A stretch of 14,189 bases of DNA from Verrucomicrobiota bacterium (GCA_003218935.1 QHPA01000159.1:1-14189); one strand, 5' to 3'. Shown: positions 6,575 to 14,189, counted from the first letter of the stretch. Notes: a model not told the origin generated them from the letters alone. Made by a program: numbers and translations.

Positions 6575-8059
6575 ATGGCTACAGGAATCCCCAAAACGAA
6601 ATGGAACAGCCTCAAGCCGCCGCTGTCCGAACCGAATGGCACAAGTGGCGGCAAGACCGATGTGTGTGTTGCTTATGGAGGGAAAAAGTCCGAGCGGGCG
6701 ATTCTGGAAACCAAGCCTGCTCAATTCAGACTGCTCTGGCCACAGAAGCACGGAGTGAAAAGTCTAAGCCGCCTCTACTACGGCGAAAACCTGGGCGTCC
6801 TAGCCTCGCTGGCTGCTGATTCGCAGGTCTGTGGGAAAGTTCGGCTCGTTTACATAGATCCACCGTACGCTACGAAGAGTGTATTCCAATCGCGCAAACA
6901 GGCGGATGCGTACGCCGACCTTCTGGAGGGGGCACACTACCTGGAATTCCTGCGAGAGCGACTGATTCTTCTGCGCGAACTTCTCGCCGACGACGGCTCG
7001 ATTTACGTCCACCTTGATGACAATATGGCATTTCTCGCCAAGCCCGTGATGGACGAAATCTTCGGCCGCTCCAACTTCCGTAATTGGATAACACGGAAGA
7101 AATGCAATCCCAAGAACTACACGAAGAAGGCTTACGGCAATGTTGCAGATTTCATTCTCTTCTACACAAAGACGGACAACTACGTGTGGCATCGTCCGGT
7201 TGAGCCTTGGACGGAGCTGAGAGCGAACAAGGAGTACGTGTATGTCGAACCCGGCACCGGACGCAGGTTTAAAAAAGTTCCCTTGCACGCGCCGGGCGTG
7301 CGTAATGGCGAGACGGGCAAGCCGTGGCGCGGGACGAATCCGCCGCCAGGAAAGCACTGGCAGTATCCTCCCAGAGTGCTGGATGAAATGGATGCGCGCG
7401 GCGAGATCTTTTGGTCGGCCAATGGAAACCCGCGCCGGAAGATTTACCTCGATGAAAGCGCCGGCGTGCCGCTGCAGGACATCTGGCTGGATCTCCGCGA
7501 CGCACACAACCAGAATATCAAAATCTCCGGCTACCCGACTGAAAAGAACCCGGAACTCATTTCACGCGTCATCGAAGCGTCATCAAGCAAAGGCGACCTC
7601 GTGCTTGACTGCTTCGCCGGTTCGGGTACGACGATGAACGTGGCTTCGCACCTCGGTCGTCATTGGATTGGTGTGGACAACAGCATCGAGGCCATAAGTA
7701 CGACACTGCGGCGTTTCGCCAAAGGACTTGAGCCAATGGGTGACTTCGTTAACAAAGAACAGTCGTGTGACGCTGGCGACTTAGCGGATGAGACCCTGCC
7801 TCTGTTTGGGTTCACCGTGCCTCCGAAGCCACGCCCAAAAGAGGATGCTCAGCACTCGCCAATCACCGATTTTCGCCTATTCGCGCAGGAGCCGTACCAC
7901 GGGGAATTGGGTAGTGTCCTTGGTTATTGGGAGTCTTGGGTTGCGGCCTCGCCAAAACTCGGAGAGACTCCGACACCTTATCGGGTGACAAGGAATCCGA
8001 GGAATCAGGTGGCCAAAGGAACCTCGTTCGCTAAAACACCTCCGCTTTCAAACCAGTGA
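6575..8059 (+). CDS. Beta-class DNA methyltransferase of a type II restriction-modification system (likely N6-adenine)
   Basis: 494 residues from the ATG at 6575. Seen in order: YYGENLGVL (69-77, ahead of the catalytic motif); catalytic motif IV LVYIDPPYAT with DPPY at 95-98; a hydrophobic motif region ILLRELLADDGSIYVHLDDN; a long middle region likely to hold the target-recognition domain; a motif X-like segment (SGYPTEKNPELISRVIEASS); and SAM-binding motif I LDCFAGSGTT (FAGSG at 347-351), then HWIGVDNS. Motif IV before motif I defines the beta class. DPPY favours adenine-N6 methylation, though some DPPY enzymes modify cytosine N4. About 120 residues after motif I have no recognised domain. 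The gene follows the endonuclease by 13 bp, so the two are probably co-transcribed. Its last 29 bp overlap the convergent radical SAM gene. It protects host DNA from the paired nuclease. Confidence 0.92.
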   Translation: MATGIPKTKWNSLKPPLSEPNGTSGGKTDVCVAYGGKKSERAILETKPAQFRLLWPQKHGVKSLSRLYYGENLGVLASLAADSQVCGKVRLVYIDPPYATKSVFQSRKQADAYADLLEGAHYLEFLRERLILLRELLADDGSIYVHLDDNMAFLAKPVMDEIFGRSNFRNWITRKKCNPKNYTKKAYGNVADFILFYTKTDNYVWHRPVEPWTELRANKEYVYVEPGTGRRFKKVPLHAPGVRNGETGKPWRGTNPPPGKHWQYPPRVLDEMDARGEIFWSANGNPRRKIYLDESAGVPLQDIWLDLRDAHNQNIKISGYPTEKNPELISRVIEASSSKGDLVLDCFAGSGTTMNVASHLGRHWIGVDNSIEAISTTLRRFAKGLEPMGDFVNKEQSCDAGDLADETLPLFGFTVPPKPRPKEDAQHSPITDFRLFAQEPYHGELGSVLGYWESWVAASPKLGETPTPYRVTRNPRNQVAKGTSFAKTPPLSNQ

Positions 8060-8930
8060 CCTCGCGCACACGTCTGGCGATGCGCGACAAAGTTCTGAGC
8101 GGCAGATGGCCGCATTCGGAATGCGCCGTGGGCCGCGTCGCGGAGTAGATTTGCACCAGCGGAATCAGTGCGCCCGCGTCTTTCAGTTCCTTTAACCGTT
8201 GCGCGTAGGCTTCGATTTCTTCGGGCGGCGGCTCCTGGCCGTTGATGCTCGGAAAAAGGCTTTGGATCACGACCGCACGCTTGCGGGCAGTCAACAGAAT
8301 GTTAGCCAGGATTTTTTCCAGCGACACTTGTGCGCGATTGATCTTGTCCATGTGCGCCTGTGTGCCGGCGTCAAGTTTCGCCCAGATTTCATCGCGGCTG
8401 GTGAAAAATTTCAGGCCACATTGCACGACAGGCAAATCAAGCCCGCTGGCGTTCGTGAGGAGCACAATCTCGAAAAACGGAGACTGCCCGCGCGCGCGCA
8501 CGTGCATCACGGCCTGGACGGCTTCCATGAAATCCGCGCAAAGCGTTGGCTCGCCGTCGCCGCTGAGCGCAACGTGACGGAGTTCGAGCAGTTCTCCTGG
8601 CGTGTTTCGGTAGCAGGGCCGTTCGCGCAATCCGCCTGAACGTACGAGCGCGAGTGTGTCGGTCAGTTCCGTCGCCATCACGTCCACATCCAGATGATTT
8701 ACCGCCGGTGGCAGGCCGCGATTGACCTCGCAGTATGCGCAGTCGAAGTTGCACCGTTTGTCAGGGTTCAGGTTTACGCCCACGGAAAGACCGCGGGCGC
8801 GCGGCGAGACGACCACGTAAACAAATCGGTTGTCCAGAAAGTCGCGCGGGCAACCGAAGGCAGTTTCCGGCCCGCAAAGCTTCGCGGACCGCGGGCGCCT
8901 TGGTTCGATAACAATTTCGTTTTGAATCAT
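8031..8930 (-). CDS. Radical SAM protein, TYW1/COG0731-like
   Basis: 299 residues. The radical SAM [4Fe-4S] motif CNFDCAYC has C60, C64 and C67 (CxxxCxxC), preceded by VGVNLNPDKR. ALSGDGEPTL (GDGEPT at 124-129) is the SAM-binding GGE-type motif. Later segments (LLTNASG, WAKLDAGTQ, VIQSLFPSINGQE, LVQIYSATRPT) follow the order seen in COG0731 radical SAM proteins, the group that includes the wyosine-biosynthesis enzyme TYW1. Bacteria carry many members of unknown substrate and I see no tRNA-binding extension, so a wyosine role should not be assumed. The extra cysteines C19 and C27 near the N-terminus could be structural. The 3' end overlaps the methyltransferase tail-to-tail. No strong Shine-Dalgarno sequence precedes the start. 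Confidence 0.88.
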   Translation of the reverse strand: MIQNEIVIEPRRPRSAKLCGPETAFGCPRDFLDNRFVYVVVSPRARGLSVGVNLNPDKRCNFDCAYCEVNRGLPPAVNHLDVDVMATELTDTLALVRSGGLRERPCYRNTPGELLELRHVALSGDGEPTLCADFMEAVQAVMHVRARGQSPFFEIVLLTNASGLDLPVVQCGLKFFTSRDEIWAKLDAGTQAHMDKINRAQVSLEKILANILLTARKRAVVIQSLFPSINGQEPPPEEIEAYAQRLKELKDAGALIPLVQIYSATRPTAHSECGHLPLRTLSRIARRVREVTGLKAEVF

Positions 8931-8972
8931 AGGTAATGGCTAAGCGGTCACTATCCAGTCAGAGGTTTGGTT

Positions 8973-9007
8973 CGCCCTCACCCTAACCCTCTCCCCCAGG
9001 AGAGGGA
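8973..9007 (+). repeat. REP-like palindromic element, left copy
   Basis: A C-rich core CCCTCACCCTAACCC is followed by CCCTCTCCCCCAGGAGAGGG, which folds back on itself (CCCTCT with AGAGGG). It is the inverse of 9075-9110 with a few mismatches and one indel. This CCCTCACCC...CCCTCTCCC pattern is a familiar type of dispersed intergenic palindrome in several bacterial phyla. Confidence 0.8.
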
Positions 9008-9074
9008 CCTCGCAATGGCCGCGCTGGAGAACAGTCACTGAATGGTGAGCGTTTTCCAACGCTGAGGAAGTTTC

Positions 9075-9110
9075 TCCCTCTCCCTGGGGGAGAGGGCCGG
9101 GGTGAGGGCG
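9075..9110 (-). repeat. REP-like palindromic element, right copy (inverted)
   Basis: Reads on the - strand as CGCCCTCACCCCGGCCCT followed by a hairpin in which CCCTCTCC pairs with GGAGAGGG. With the left copy it forms a facing pair enclosing 67 bp, the paired arrangement known as BIME or REPIN. It lies between the universal stress protein stop (9157) and the radical SAM start (8930), both on the - strand. It could stop or stabilise transcripts, but there is no T-tract. Confidence 0.8.
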
Positions 9111-9156
9111 AGCATTTCATCTTAATAGACAGGCTAAGTTCGATCCGCAGGCAGCG

Positions 9157-9723
9157 TCAGTTTCCGATAAACTCATGTTCCTGCTCGCGCACCACGAGCA
9201 CCGGGCATGTTGCGCGACGGATAACATTTTCAGCCACGCTACCCATGAAGACATGTTTCAGACCCGTGCGGCCGTGCGTGGAGATAATGATGAGGTCGCT
9301 CTCCAGCTTCCTGGCGGAGTCAACGATCTCCGCCACTTCCTGACCGATCCGGACGAGCGTCTGGGTTGGGGCCTGTTGTTGAATTTCAGTCGCCGCGAGC
9401 TCTGCCAGTTGCTTTTCCGCGCTTTTCCGCAAATCGGCCTCGATGAGCGGAAAGTCTATAGCGCCGAACTCCGGGCCGGCAGAGTAATTGACATGCACGA
9501 CGTGCAACAGCGTGATGGTTGCGCCGAACTGTTTGGCGAATGGAACGGCGTATCGCAGCGCCTTTTTCGAGCAGTCCGAAAAGTCAATCGGCACCAGAAT
9601 GTCTTTCAAGCTAAACGGAGTCGGTTTGTTGTAGGTGTTCTGGCTGGTGCCAAGGATGGACTCGTCCTTGCGATTCAGCTCGACGATCACCCGGCCGCGT
9701 TTAATTGCAGGTTTGATTTTCAT
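9157..9723 (-). CDS. Universal stress protein (near-canonical nucleotide-binding site)
   Basis: 188 residues; the start at 9723 has AAGGA (9728-9732) in front and overlaps the previous gene by ATGA. A basic N-terminal extension of about 38 residues precedes a single Usp domain: DILVPIDFSDCSKKAL with D47 at the nucleotide-binding position, TLLHVVHV (strand 2), then LIIISTHGRTGLKHVFMGSVAENV. The last follows the G-2x-G-9x-G-S/T nucleotide signature, with S148 in place of the first Gly, G151 and G161-S162. CPVLVVRE is the last strand. A member with this site is expected to bind ATP. A longer frame upstream (to 10029) only runs antisense to, or out of frame with, the preceding gene. Downstream lies the REP-like pair. 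Confidence 0.93.
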   Translation of the reverse strand: MKIKPAIKRGRVIVELNRKDESILGTSQNTYNKPTPFSLKDILVPIDFSDCSKKALRYAVPFAKQFGATITLLHVVHVNYSAGPEFGAIDFPLIEADLRKSAEKQLAELAATEIQQQAPTQTLVRIGQEVAEIVDSARKLESDLIIISTHGRTGLKHVFMGSVAENVIRRATCPVLVVREQEHEFIGN

Positions 9724-10364
9724 AAGTTCCTTTTTGGTTGACTGTAGTTGGTTGGGCAAACCGCTGTTTCCGTTTTTCCGTTGAATTGTCTTAGGGACCC
9801 CGGTGAGTTGAGGGATTGCCCAATGAATTCGTGTTCGTTCTCCCGCACCATCAAAACCGGGCAAGGCGCGTGGCGGACGACGCGTTCTACCGTGCTGCCC
9901 AATGGGGCATGGTCCAGCGCGGTGTAGTCGCGCGTGGCGAGGATGATCAGATCCACGTCGAGTTCTTTCGTGACCTTTGCGATTTCGTCGAATGCGACGC
10001 CGCTGCGAACCAATGTATCGCACCGGCATTCCGAATCGAGCTGCCGCCGTGCGATGGCGTCGAGATGCGTCTGGCTACGCTTCAAGAGGAGTGGATCAGG
10101 TACTGTGCGAACAACGGGGCCGTATCCAAAGTCCGCGGTGTAAGGGACCGACTCGACAACGTGCAACAACACGAGCCGGGCGCCGAATCGCCGGGCGAAA
10201 GACTTCGCGTAACGCAATGCCTTTTGCGATGGCAGGATGGATTTCAGTTTGAGGCGCGCTGGCGTTCGTTCGCTGAGAGCAGCCGCGCCGACAGTCTTTC
10301 GCAACATGCCCACACTGGTTCGGCGCTGCACCCGACCTCGCACTTGAGAAATTTTTGTTTTCAT
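9720..10364 (-). CDS. Universal stress protein with degenerate nucleotide-binding site
   Basis: 214 residues from the ATG at 10362-10364; longer frames exist but begin in unrelated sequence. The Usp fold is recognisable (KALRYAKSFARRFGARLVLLHVVES, then GSTVERVVRHAPCPVLMVRENE), but two key parts are changed. Strand 1 reads KSILPSQKAL (41-50) where the partner has DILVPIDFSDCSKKAL, so about seven residues including the nucleotide-contacting Asp are missing. The HG of the STHG loop is RD (ATRD, 143-146). The final G-S (156-157) remains. It ends EHEFIG like the partner, then carries about 32 more residues, suggesting tandem duplication followed by divergence. Its stop overlaps the partner's start by ATGA. 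It is likely a non-ATP-binding Usp, perhaps pairing with its neighbour. Confidence 0.88.
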   Translation of the reverse strand: MKTKISQVRGRVQRRTSVGMLRKTVGAAALSERTPARLKLKSILPSQKALRYAKSFARRFGARLVLLHVVESVPYTADFGYGPVVRTVPDPLLLKRSQTHLDAIARRQLDSECRCDTLVRSGVAFDEIAKVTKELDVDLIILATRDYTALDHAPLGSTVERVVRHAPCPVLMVRENEHEFIGQSLNSPGSLRQFNGKTETAVCPTNYSQPKRNL

Positions 10365-10524
10365 AGGCGAACTCTGTTTTGGTTCTCTGCGGCAATCTCG
10401 GTGAATCCGCAAATGAGCACTACACATCGGTTGCCAATCACAGGCCATTTTTTGACCGACGTGGCGCAGATTTTGAAAACTCGATGCCCGTCTGAGCATT
10501 CCGCCGTCGCCTCGCGCTCGCCCC

Positions 10525-13029
10525 TCAGCCATGCAGGTCGATGGTCACCGGCGCGATCTTCCAAATGCGCTCGCAGTACTCCCGAATCGACCGATCAGAG
10601 GAGAAGTAACCGATGCGAGCGACGTTCAGAATCGACATGCGCGTCCAGGTTTCCAGCTGATTATAGACCTGGCTCACCCTCGCCTGGCAGTCCACATAGG
10701 CGCGGTAGTCGGCCAGGAGCATAAATTCATCGTGATCCAGCAACGAATCCACCAGCGGCTTGAACAGCGCCGGTGCTTCGGGCGAGAAGAAGCCGGAAGC
10801 CACCTGGTCAAGAGTCTCTCTCAGTTCGGGGTCCGCCTCATAGTAGTCTCGCGGACGGTAGCCGCGCGCCTTCAACTCCAGTACTGCATCGGCAGTCAGG
10901 CCAAAGCAGAAAAAATTTTCGTGACCGACTTCGTCGCGGATCTCGATGTTTGCTCCGTCGAGCGTTCCCACAGTAAGGGCCCCGTTCATGGCAAACTTCA
11001 TGTTGCCGGTGCCGGAGGCCTCTTTGCCGGCAGTCGAGATCTGCTCGGAGACTTCGGCGGCAGGATAGACCCGTTGGGCGCTTTTCACATTGAAGTTCGG
11101 CAGGAAAACGACCTTCAGGCGGCCAGCCAACGCGTGGTCCCGGTTCACCACCTCAGCAACGGACGTGATCAACTTGATGATCAACTTGGCCATGAAATAG
11201 CCGGGCGCGGCTTTGCCCCCGAAAACGAACGTGCGGGGAGCGATGTCGAGGTGGGGATCGGAGCGCAGGCGGTTAAAGAGCGTAATGATATGGAGCACGT
11301 TCAGGTGTTGCCGTTTGTATTCGTGGAGCCGCTTGACCTGGATGTCAAAGAGCGTGTCGGGATTTACCACGATGTTCGTCCGGCGGCAAATCATGTCGGC
11401 CAGGGCGCATTTGTTCTGCCGCTTGATCTGGCGCCACTCCTGTCGGAATGCGGGCTCCTCCGCCAGTGGCTCGAGTTGGCGCAATTCGTCGAGGTCGCTG
11501 ACCCACTGTGGCCCGATGCGGCGCGTGATCAGCTCAGCCAGGGCGGGATTGCTGAGTACCAGGAAACGGCGGGGGGTGACCCCGTTGGTCACGTTGGTGA
11601 ACTTTTCCGGCGAGAAATCATGGAAGTCGCGCAGGACGCCTGCCTTCAGCAGGTCGCTGTGCAACCTGGCGACGCCGTTGATCGCGTGGCTCCCGACGGA
11701 GGCCAGATTAGCCATCCGTACATAGCGGTCACCGTGTTCTTCGATCAGAGACATGCGCGTGACGCGGTCGTCTTCGCCTGGAAAACGGAGCCGGACCGTG
11801 TCCAGGAAGCGCCGGTTGATTTCGTAGATGATTTCGAGGTGGCGCGGCAACAGGCTGCCGAAGAGCGGGACGGCCCAGCGCTCCAGAGCTTCGGCCATGA
11901 GCGTGTGGTTGGTGTACGAGAAGATGCTCTGTGTCATCTGCCAGGCCTGATCCCAACCGACCCTATGCTCGTCGACGAGGAGGCGCATCAGTTCGGCGAT
12001 GGCGATCGCAGGATGCGTGTCGTTGAGCTGGACGGCAAAGTTCTGCGCGAGTTTCTCCGTGATTGCTCCCGGCTGCTGCCGGTAGATGCGGAGGATGTCC
12101 TGCAAGGCACAGGAGGCAAAGAAGTATTGCTGCTGGAGACGAAGCTGTTTTCCCTGGAGCGATTCGTCATTGGGATAGAGGACCTTGGTGATATTCTCCG
12201 AAACCACCTTTTCCATGACGGCGCCATAGTAGTTGCCCACGTTGAACGCCTGGAAGTCGAAGGACTCCGCTGCTTCCGCTTTCCACAGGCGCAGCAGGTT
12301 GGCAGTGTTGACGCGGTAGCCCAGCACAGGCGTGTCAAACGCCATTCCCCGGACCACGCGATCGGGAATCCAGCGCACCCGATATTGGTCATTCTCAACG
12401 TACCCTTCGGTGCGGCCTCCAAACTTGACATCGAAAAAGATCTCGGGCCGCGGGATTTCCCACGGGTTACCCAGGCGCAACCATTTGTCCGTGAGTTCAA
12501 CCTGCCACCCCTCCCGCACTGCCTGGTCGAAGATCCCAAACTCGTAACGAATGCCATAACCGATGCATGGGATTCCCAACGTGGCCAGCGAGTCGAGAAA
12601 ACAGGCGGCCAGACGGCCAAGTCCGCCGTTGCCGAGGCCGGGTTCTTCCTCTTGTTCCAGCAGATCGTCCAGGTTGAGTCCCATGTCCTGCATCGCCGTC
12701 CGAACCTCATCGTAAATTCCCAGGTTGACAAGGTTATTGCCCAACTGCGGCCCCATCAGGAACTCTGCCGAAAGGTAGCAGACCGTGCGGCTCCGGCGTT
12801 CGAAGTAACTGCGCGCCGTGTTGATCCACCGATGCAACAGACGGTCGCGCACCGAATACGCCAGCGCCATGTAATGATCATTCCTGGTGGCGACGGCGGG
12901 AAAGCGGGCCTGCAGATAGGCCAGGTTATCGCGAAACGCGCGAGCAATGGTTGCCGGGCTGAGGCCCGAACGAACGTCCGTTGATTCAACGTTTTTCCTG
13001 GCAAGGGTAGCGGATGGTTTTGTGCTCAT
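10525..13029 (-). CDS. glgP: Glycogen/alpha-glucan phosphorylase
   Basis: 834 residues from the ATG at 13027-13029, the usual size for the GT35 phosphorylase family. It cleaves alpha-1,4-glucan with phosphate to give glucose 1-phosphate in the cytoplasm. Seen: YLSAEFLMGPQLGNNL (85-100), EEEPGLGNGGLGRLAACFLDS (active-site glycine loop, 127-147), VQLNDTHPAIAIAELMR (333-349), TNVTNGVTPRRF (478-489), QVKRLHEYKRQHLN (564-577), FGGKAAPGYFMAK (603-615), and the PLP site EASGTGNMKFAMNGALTVGTLDGANIE with K678 as the Schiff-base lysine. All are intact. A frame extending to 13290 adds 87 residues of unrelated character and would overlap the divergent gene, so the shorter start is preferred, although no strong Shine-Dalgarno sequence is visible. 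Two universal stress genes follow 160 bp downstream on the same strand. Confidence 0.97.
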   Translation of the reverse strand: MSTKPSATLARKNVESTDVRSGLSPATIARAFRDNLAYLQARFPAVATRNDHYMALAYSVRDRLLHRWINTARSYFERRSRTVCYLSAEFLMGPQLGNNLVNLGIYDEVRTAMQDMGLNLDDLLEQEEEPGLGNGGLGRLAACFLDSLATLGIPCIGYGIRYEFGIFDQAVREGWQVELTDKWLRLGNPWEIPRPEIFFDVKFGGRTEGYVENDQYRVRWIPDRVVRGMAFDTPVLGYRVNTANLLRLWKAEAAESFDFQAFNVGNYYGAVMEKVVSENITKVLYPNDESLQGKQLRLQQQYFFASCALQDILRIYRQQPGAITEKLAQNFAVQLNDTHPAIAIAELMRLLVDEHRVGWDQAWQMTQSIFSYTNHTLMAEALERWAVPLFGSLLPRHLEIIYEINRRFLDTVRLRFPGEDDRVTRMSLIEEHGDRYVRMANLASVGSHAINGVARLHSDLLKAGVLRDFHDFSPEKFTNVTNGVTPRRFLVLSNPALAELITRRIGPQWVSDLDELRQLEPLAEEPAFRQEWRQIKRQNKCALADMICRRTNIVVNPDTLFDIQVKRLHEYKRQHLNVLHIITLFNRLRSDPHLDIAPRTFVFGGKAAPGYFMAKLIIKLITSVAEVVNRDHALAGRLKVVFLPNFNVKSAQRVYPAAEVSEQISTAGKEASGTGNMKFAMNGALTVGTLDGANIEIRDEVGHENFFCFGLTADAVLELKARGYRPRDYYEADPELRETLDQVASGFFSPEAPALFKPLVDSLLDHDEFMLLADYRAYVDCQARVSQVYNQLETWTRMSILNVARIGYFSSDRSIREYCERIWKIAPVTIDLHG

Positions 13030-13254
13030 CGGGGTTGTGTGGGATGCACCATGACAGAGACCGCACAGGCAAACAAGGCGTTCCGCACACCTTCCTCGTA
13101 CCCGTTGCGCGAGCTGCTCCGATAGCAAACGCCGCTCTCCCTGCACGTTTTTGGTCACCATGCTTTTCGCGGCTTGCTCCGCTAAAGCGGGAATGCTATT
13201 CAAGGCGTCCATATCCCCATGCCTTGAATGCTTCGGCACCAGTGGCATGGCACA
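13030..13254. promoter_or_regulatory. Divergent intergenic region between glgP and the secreted-protein gene
   Basis: 225 bp separate two genes that point away from each other, so promoters for both should lie here. I cannot place -10/-35 boxes with confidence. A short palindrome, CCGCTAAAGCGG (around 13180-13191), is the only symmetric site I noticed. No gene is supported inside. Confidence 0.4.
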
Positions 13255-14189
13255 ATGACTATTCGAGCGGCATTCCCATTGCTGGCGCAAACGCTGGTGC
13301 TTCTATTCGTGGATCAGCCGTCGCTGATCGCGGCCGAGCGGGAACAACCGACGACAGGATCCCTGACGAATGTTTGGGATCGCGAATTGGCTGCGCAGGT
13401 TACGCAGGTGTTCCAGCAACTGTCGCCTCCGGTAAAACATTACGCCGACCTGAGCCGGGCCGAGAGCGAAAGGCTTCTGCTGCAGGACGCAAATTACGCG
13501 CAGGTGGTCCGCGAGAAACTGGAAGGGCAATGGTTTGCCGCTCTGGTCGGCGCGCCTGAAGACGCGCCATTCGCTATCCAGGGTCGGTTCAACACCTGGC
13601 GCGGGTTGGTGGAGTTTCTGGCGGATCGGAACGCCCTGGTGGAGGTGTGGGCCTGGGGCGAAGGAATGGGCGGCCTGCCACGGCGCATTACGGCTCCCGA
13701 GTTGGCGGCACTCCAGCGTCAACAGCATGAGCAACCGACCTTCGTCACGGTTACTTATCGCGAACCGACGACGGGCAAACCTCTCACCCATCGCGTCGAA
13801 TTCAGCTTTCAAGCCGCGGCGTTTGCCCGTGCGGCAAACGAGGCCTACCAGACGCATCGGACAATCCAGATCATCGCGCAGCAAATCCTGGACGCACGGA
13901 ACGCGAAAGGCCAGCCCGACGCCCTCGCCCAGTGGGAGGCATTGCAGGCCGCCGTAAAGGCAGGGCAATTTCCTCTCCTCGAAATGCCGGCGCAGCCTCA
14001 GAACTCGAACGACCTTCTGGTTGCATGTGAGTACGCCGTGGATGACCGGAACAATTTCCAAGTGGTCGTTCGCATTTATAGGGACGGCGAGATCCAGCGC
14101 CGGGTTGCCGGCGACGTGCAGATGTTGGTCCTGCGGAAGGAAGGGGACACAACCGGTCGCGACGTGATGGCCTACCGGCAGCGCGGGAT
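13255..14189 (+). CDS. Putative secreted protein of unknown function (3' end outside window)
   Basis: The frame from the ATG at 13255 stays open for 311 codons to the right edge (checked codon by codon), so the C-terminus is missing. An ATG at 13228 in the same frame, just after a stop, would add nine residues. The N-terminus looks like a signal peptide: MTIRAAFPLLAQTLVLLF, with probable cleavage near IAAE. The mature part has mixed composition with a Trp-rich stretch (VEVWAWGEGMGG), a strand-like segment (FVTVTYREPTTGKPLTHRVEF) and an Ala/Gln-rich helical region. No catalytic motif, CxxCH or known domain was recognised. Codon use looks coding, with G/C-rich third positions like glgP. Divergent from glgP. 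Confidence 0.72.
   Translation, partial: MTIRAAFPLLAQTLVLLFVDQPSLIAAEREQPTTGSLTNVWDRELAAQVTQVFQQLSPPVKHYADLSRAESERLLLQDANYAQVVREKLEGQWFAALVGAPEDAPFAIQGRFNTWRGLVEFLADRNALVEVWAWGEGMGGLPRRITAPELAALQRQQHEQPTFVTVTYREPTTGKPLTHRVEFSFQAAAFARAANEAYQTHRTIQIIAQQILDARNAKGQPDALAQWEALQAAVKAGQFPLLEMPAQPQNSNDLLVACEYAVDDRNNFQVVVRIYRDGEIQRRVAGDVQMLVLRKEGDTTGRDVMAYRQRG

Noticed and set aside
8973..9110. CRISPR-like or transposon-end reading of the paired palindromes
   Set aside because: Only two copies, inverted rather than direct, with no cas or transposase gene nearby; they fit a REP-like pair better.
9724..10029. 102-residue N-terminal extension of the 188-residue Usp
   Set aside because: It runs out of frame through the coding sequence of the other Usp and is Arg/Pro-rich. 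The ATG at 9723 has a ribosome-binding site and the ATGA overlap.
10531..12984. 817-codon open frame on the + strand
   Set aside because: It is entirely antisense to glycogen phosphorylase, whose motifs are complete. Long antisense frames are common opposite GC-rich genes, and this one has no recognisable domain.
13030..13290. 87-residue N-terminal extension of glycogen phosphorylase, containing CGLCH
   Set aside because: The extension has no family similarity, would run into the divergent gene, and its CxxCH is not behind a signal peptide; a chance heme-like motif.

Overview
The window reads as a gene-dense bacterial chromosome segment of moderately high GC. It is Gram-negative in character: exported c-type cytochromes and an outer-membrane porin with an N-terminal coiled coil. 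Few genes have a strong Shine-Dalgarno sequence, and two families of interspersed palindromic repeat sit between genes. This mix resembles soil or groundwater Verrucomicrobia and their relatives, but that is inference from style; the window has no rRNA or other marker gene.

Left block (2-5081, + strand): a respiratory electron-transfer cluster. It starts with the 3' end of a membrane protein resembling the C-terminal part of a cytochrome b. That gene overlaps by 4 nt (ATGA) a nonaheme cytochrome c with a signal peptide and a C-terminal membrane anchor. After a 446-bp gap carrying repeats come a small membrane-anchored monoheme cytochrome c, a 459-residue porin, and a diheme cytochrome c. A plausible reading is electrons leaving the quinone pool through a cytochrome b/multiheme c module, relayed by small cytochromes, with a porin in the same cluster. 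Terminal acceptor and direction are unknown.

Middle block (5106-8930): a small two-helix membrane protein (- strand), a second copy of the interspersed repeat, then a compact restriction-modification pair (+ strand; endonuclease and beta-class DNA methyltransferase 13 bp apart). The methyltransferase overlaps tail-to-tail by 29 bp with a radical SAM protein (- strand) of the TYW1/COG0731-like type. The restriction-modification pair looks like an accessory insertion beside the repeat.

Right block (8931-14189): a facing pair of REP-like palindromes, then a leftward series consisting of glycogen/alpha-glucan phosphorylase and two universal stress proteins (USPs) that overlap by ATGA. The first USP in transcription order has lost the nucleotide-binding signature, while its partner is near-canonical. 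Diverging from the phosphorylase, a secreted protein of unknown function runs off the right edge.

Most notable points: the cytochrome b/nonaheme/porin cluster; the 80-bp repeat at two sites, one copy abutting a REP-like core; the conserved but atypical catalytic region of the endonuclease; and the paired intact/degenerate USPs next to glycogen phosphorylase.
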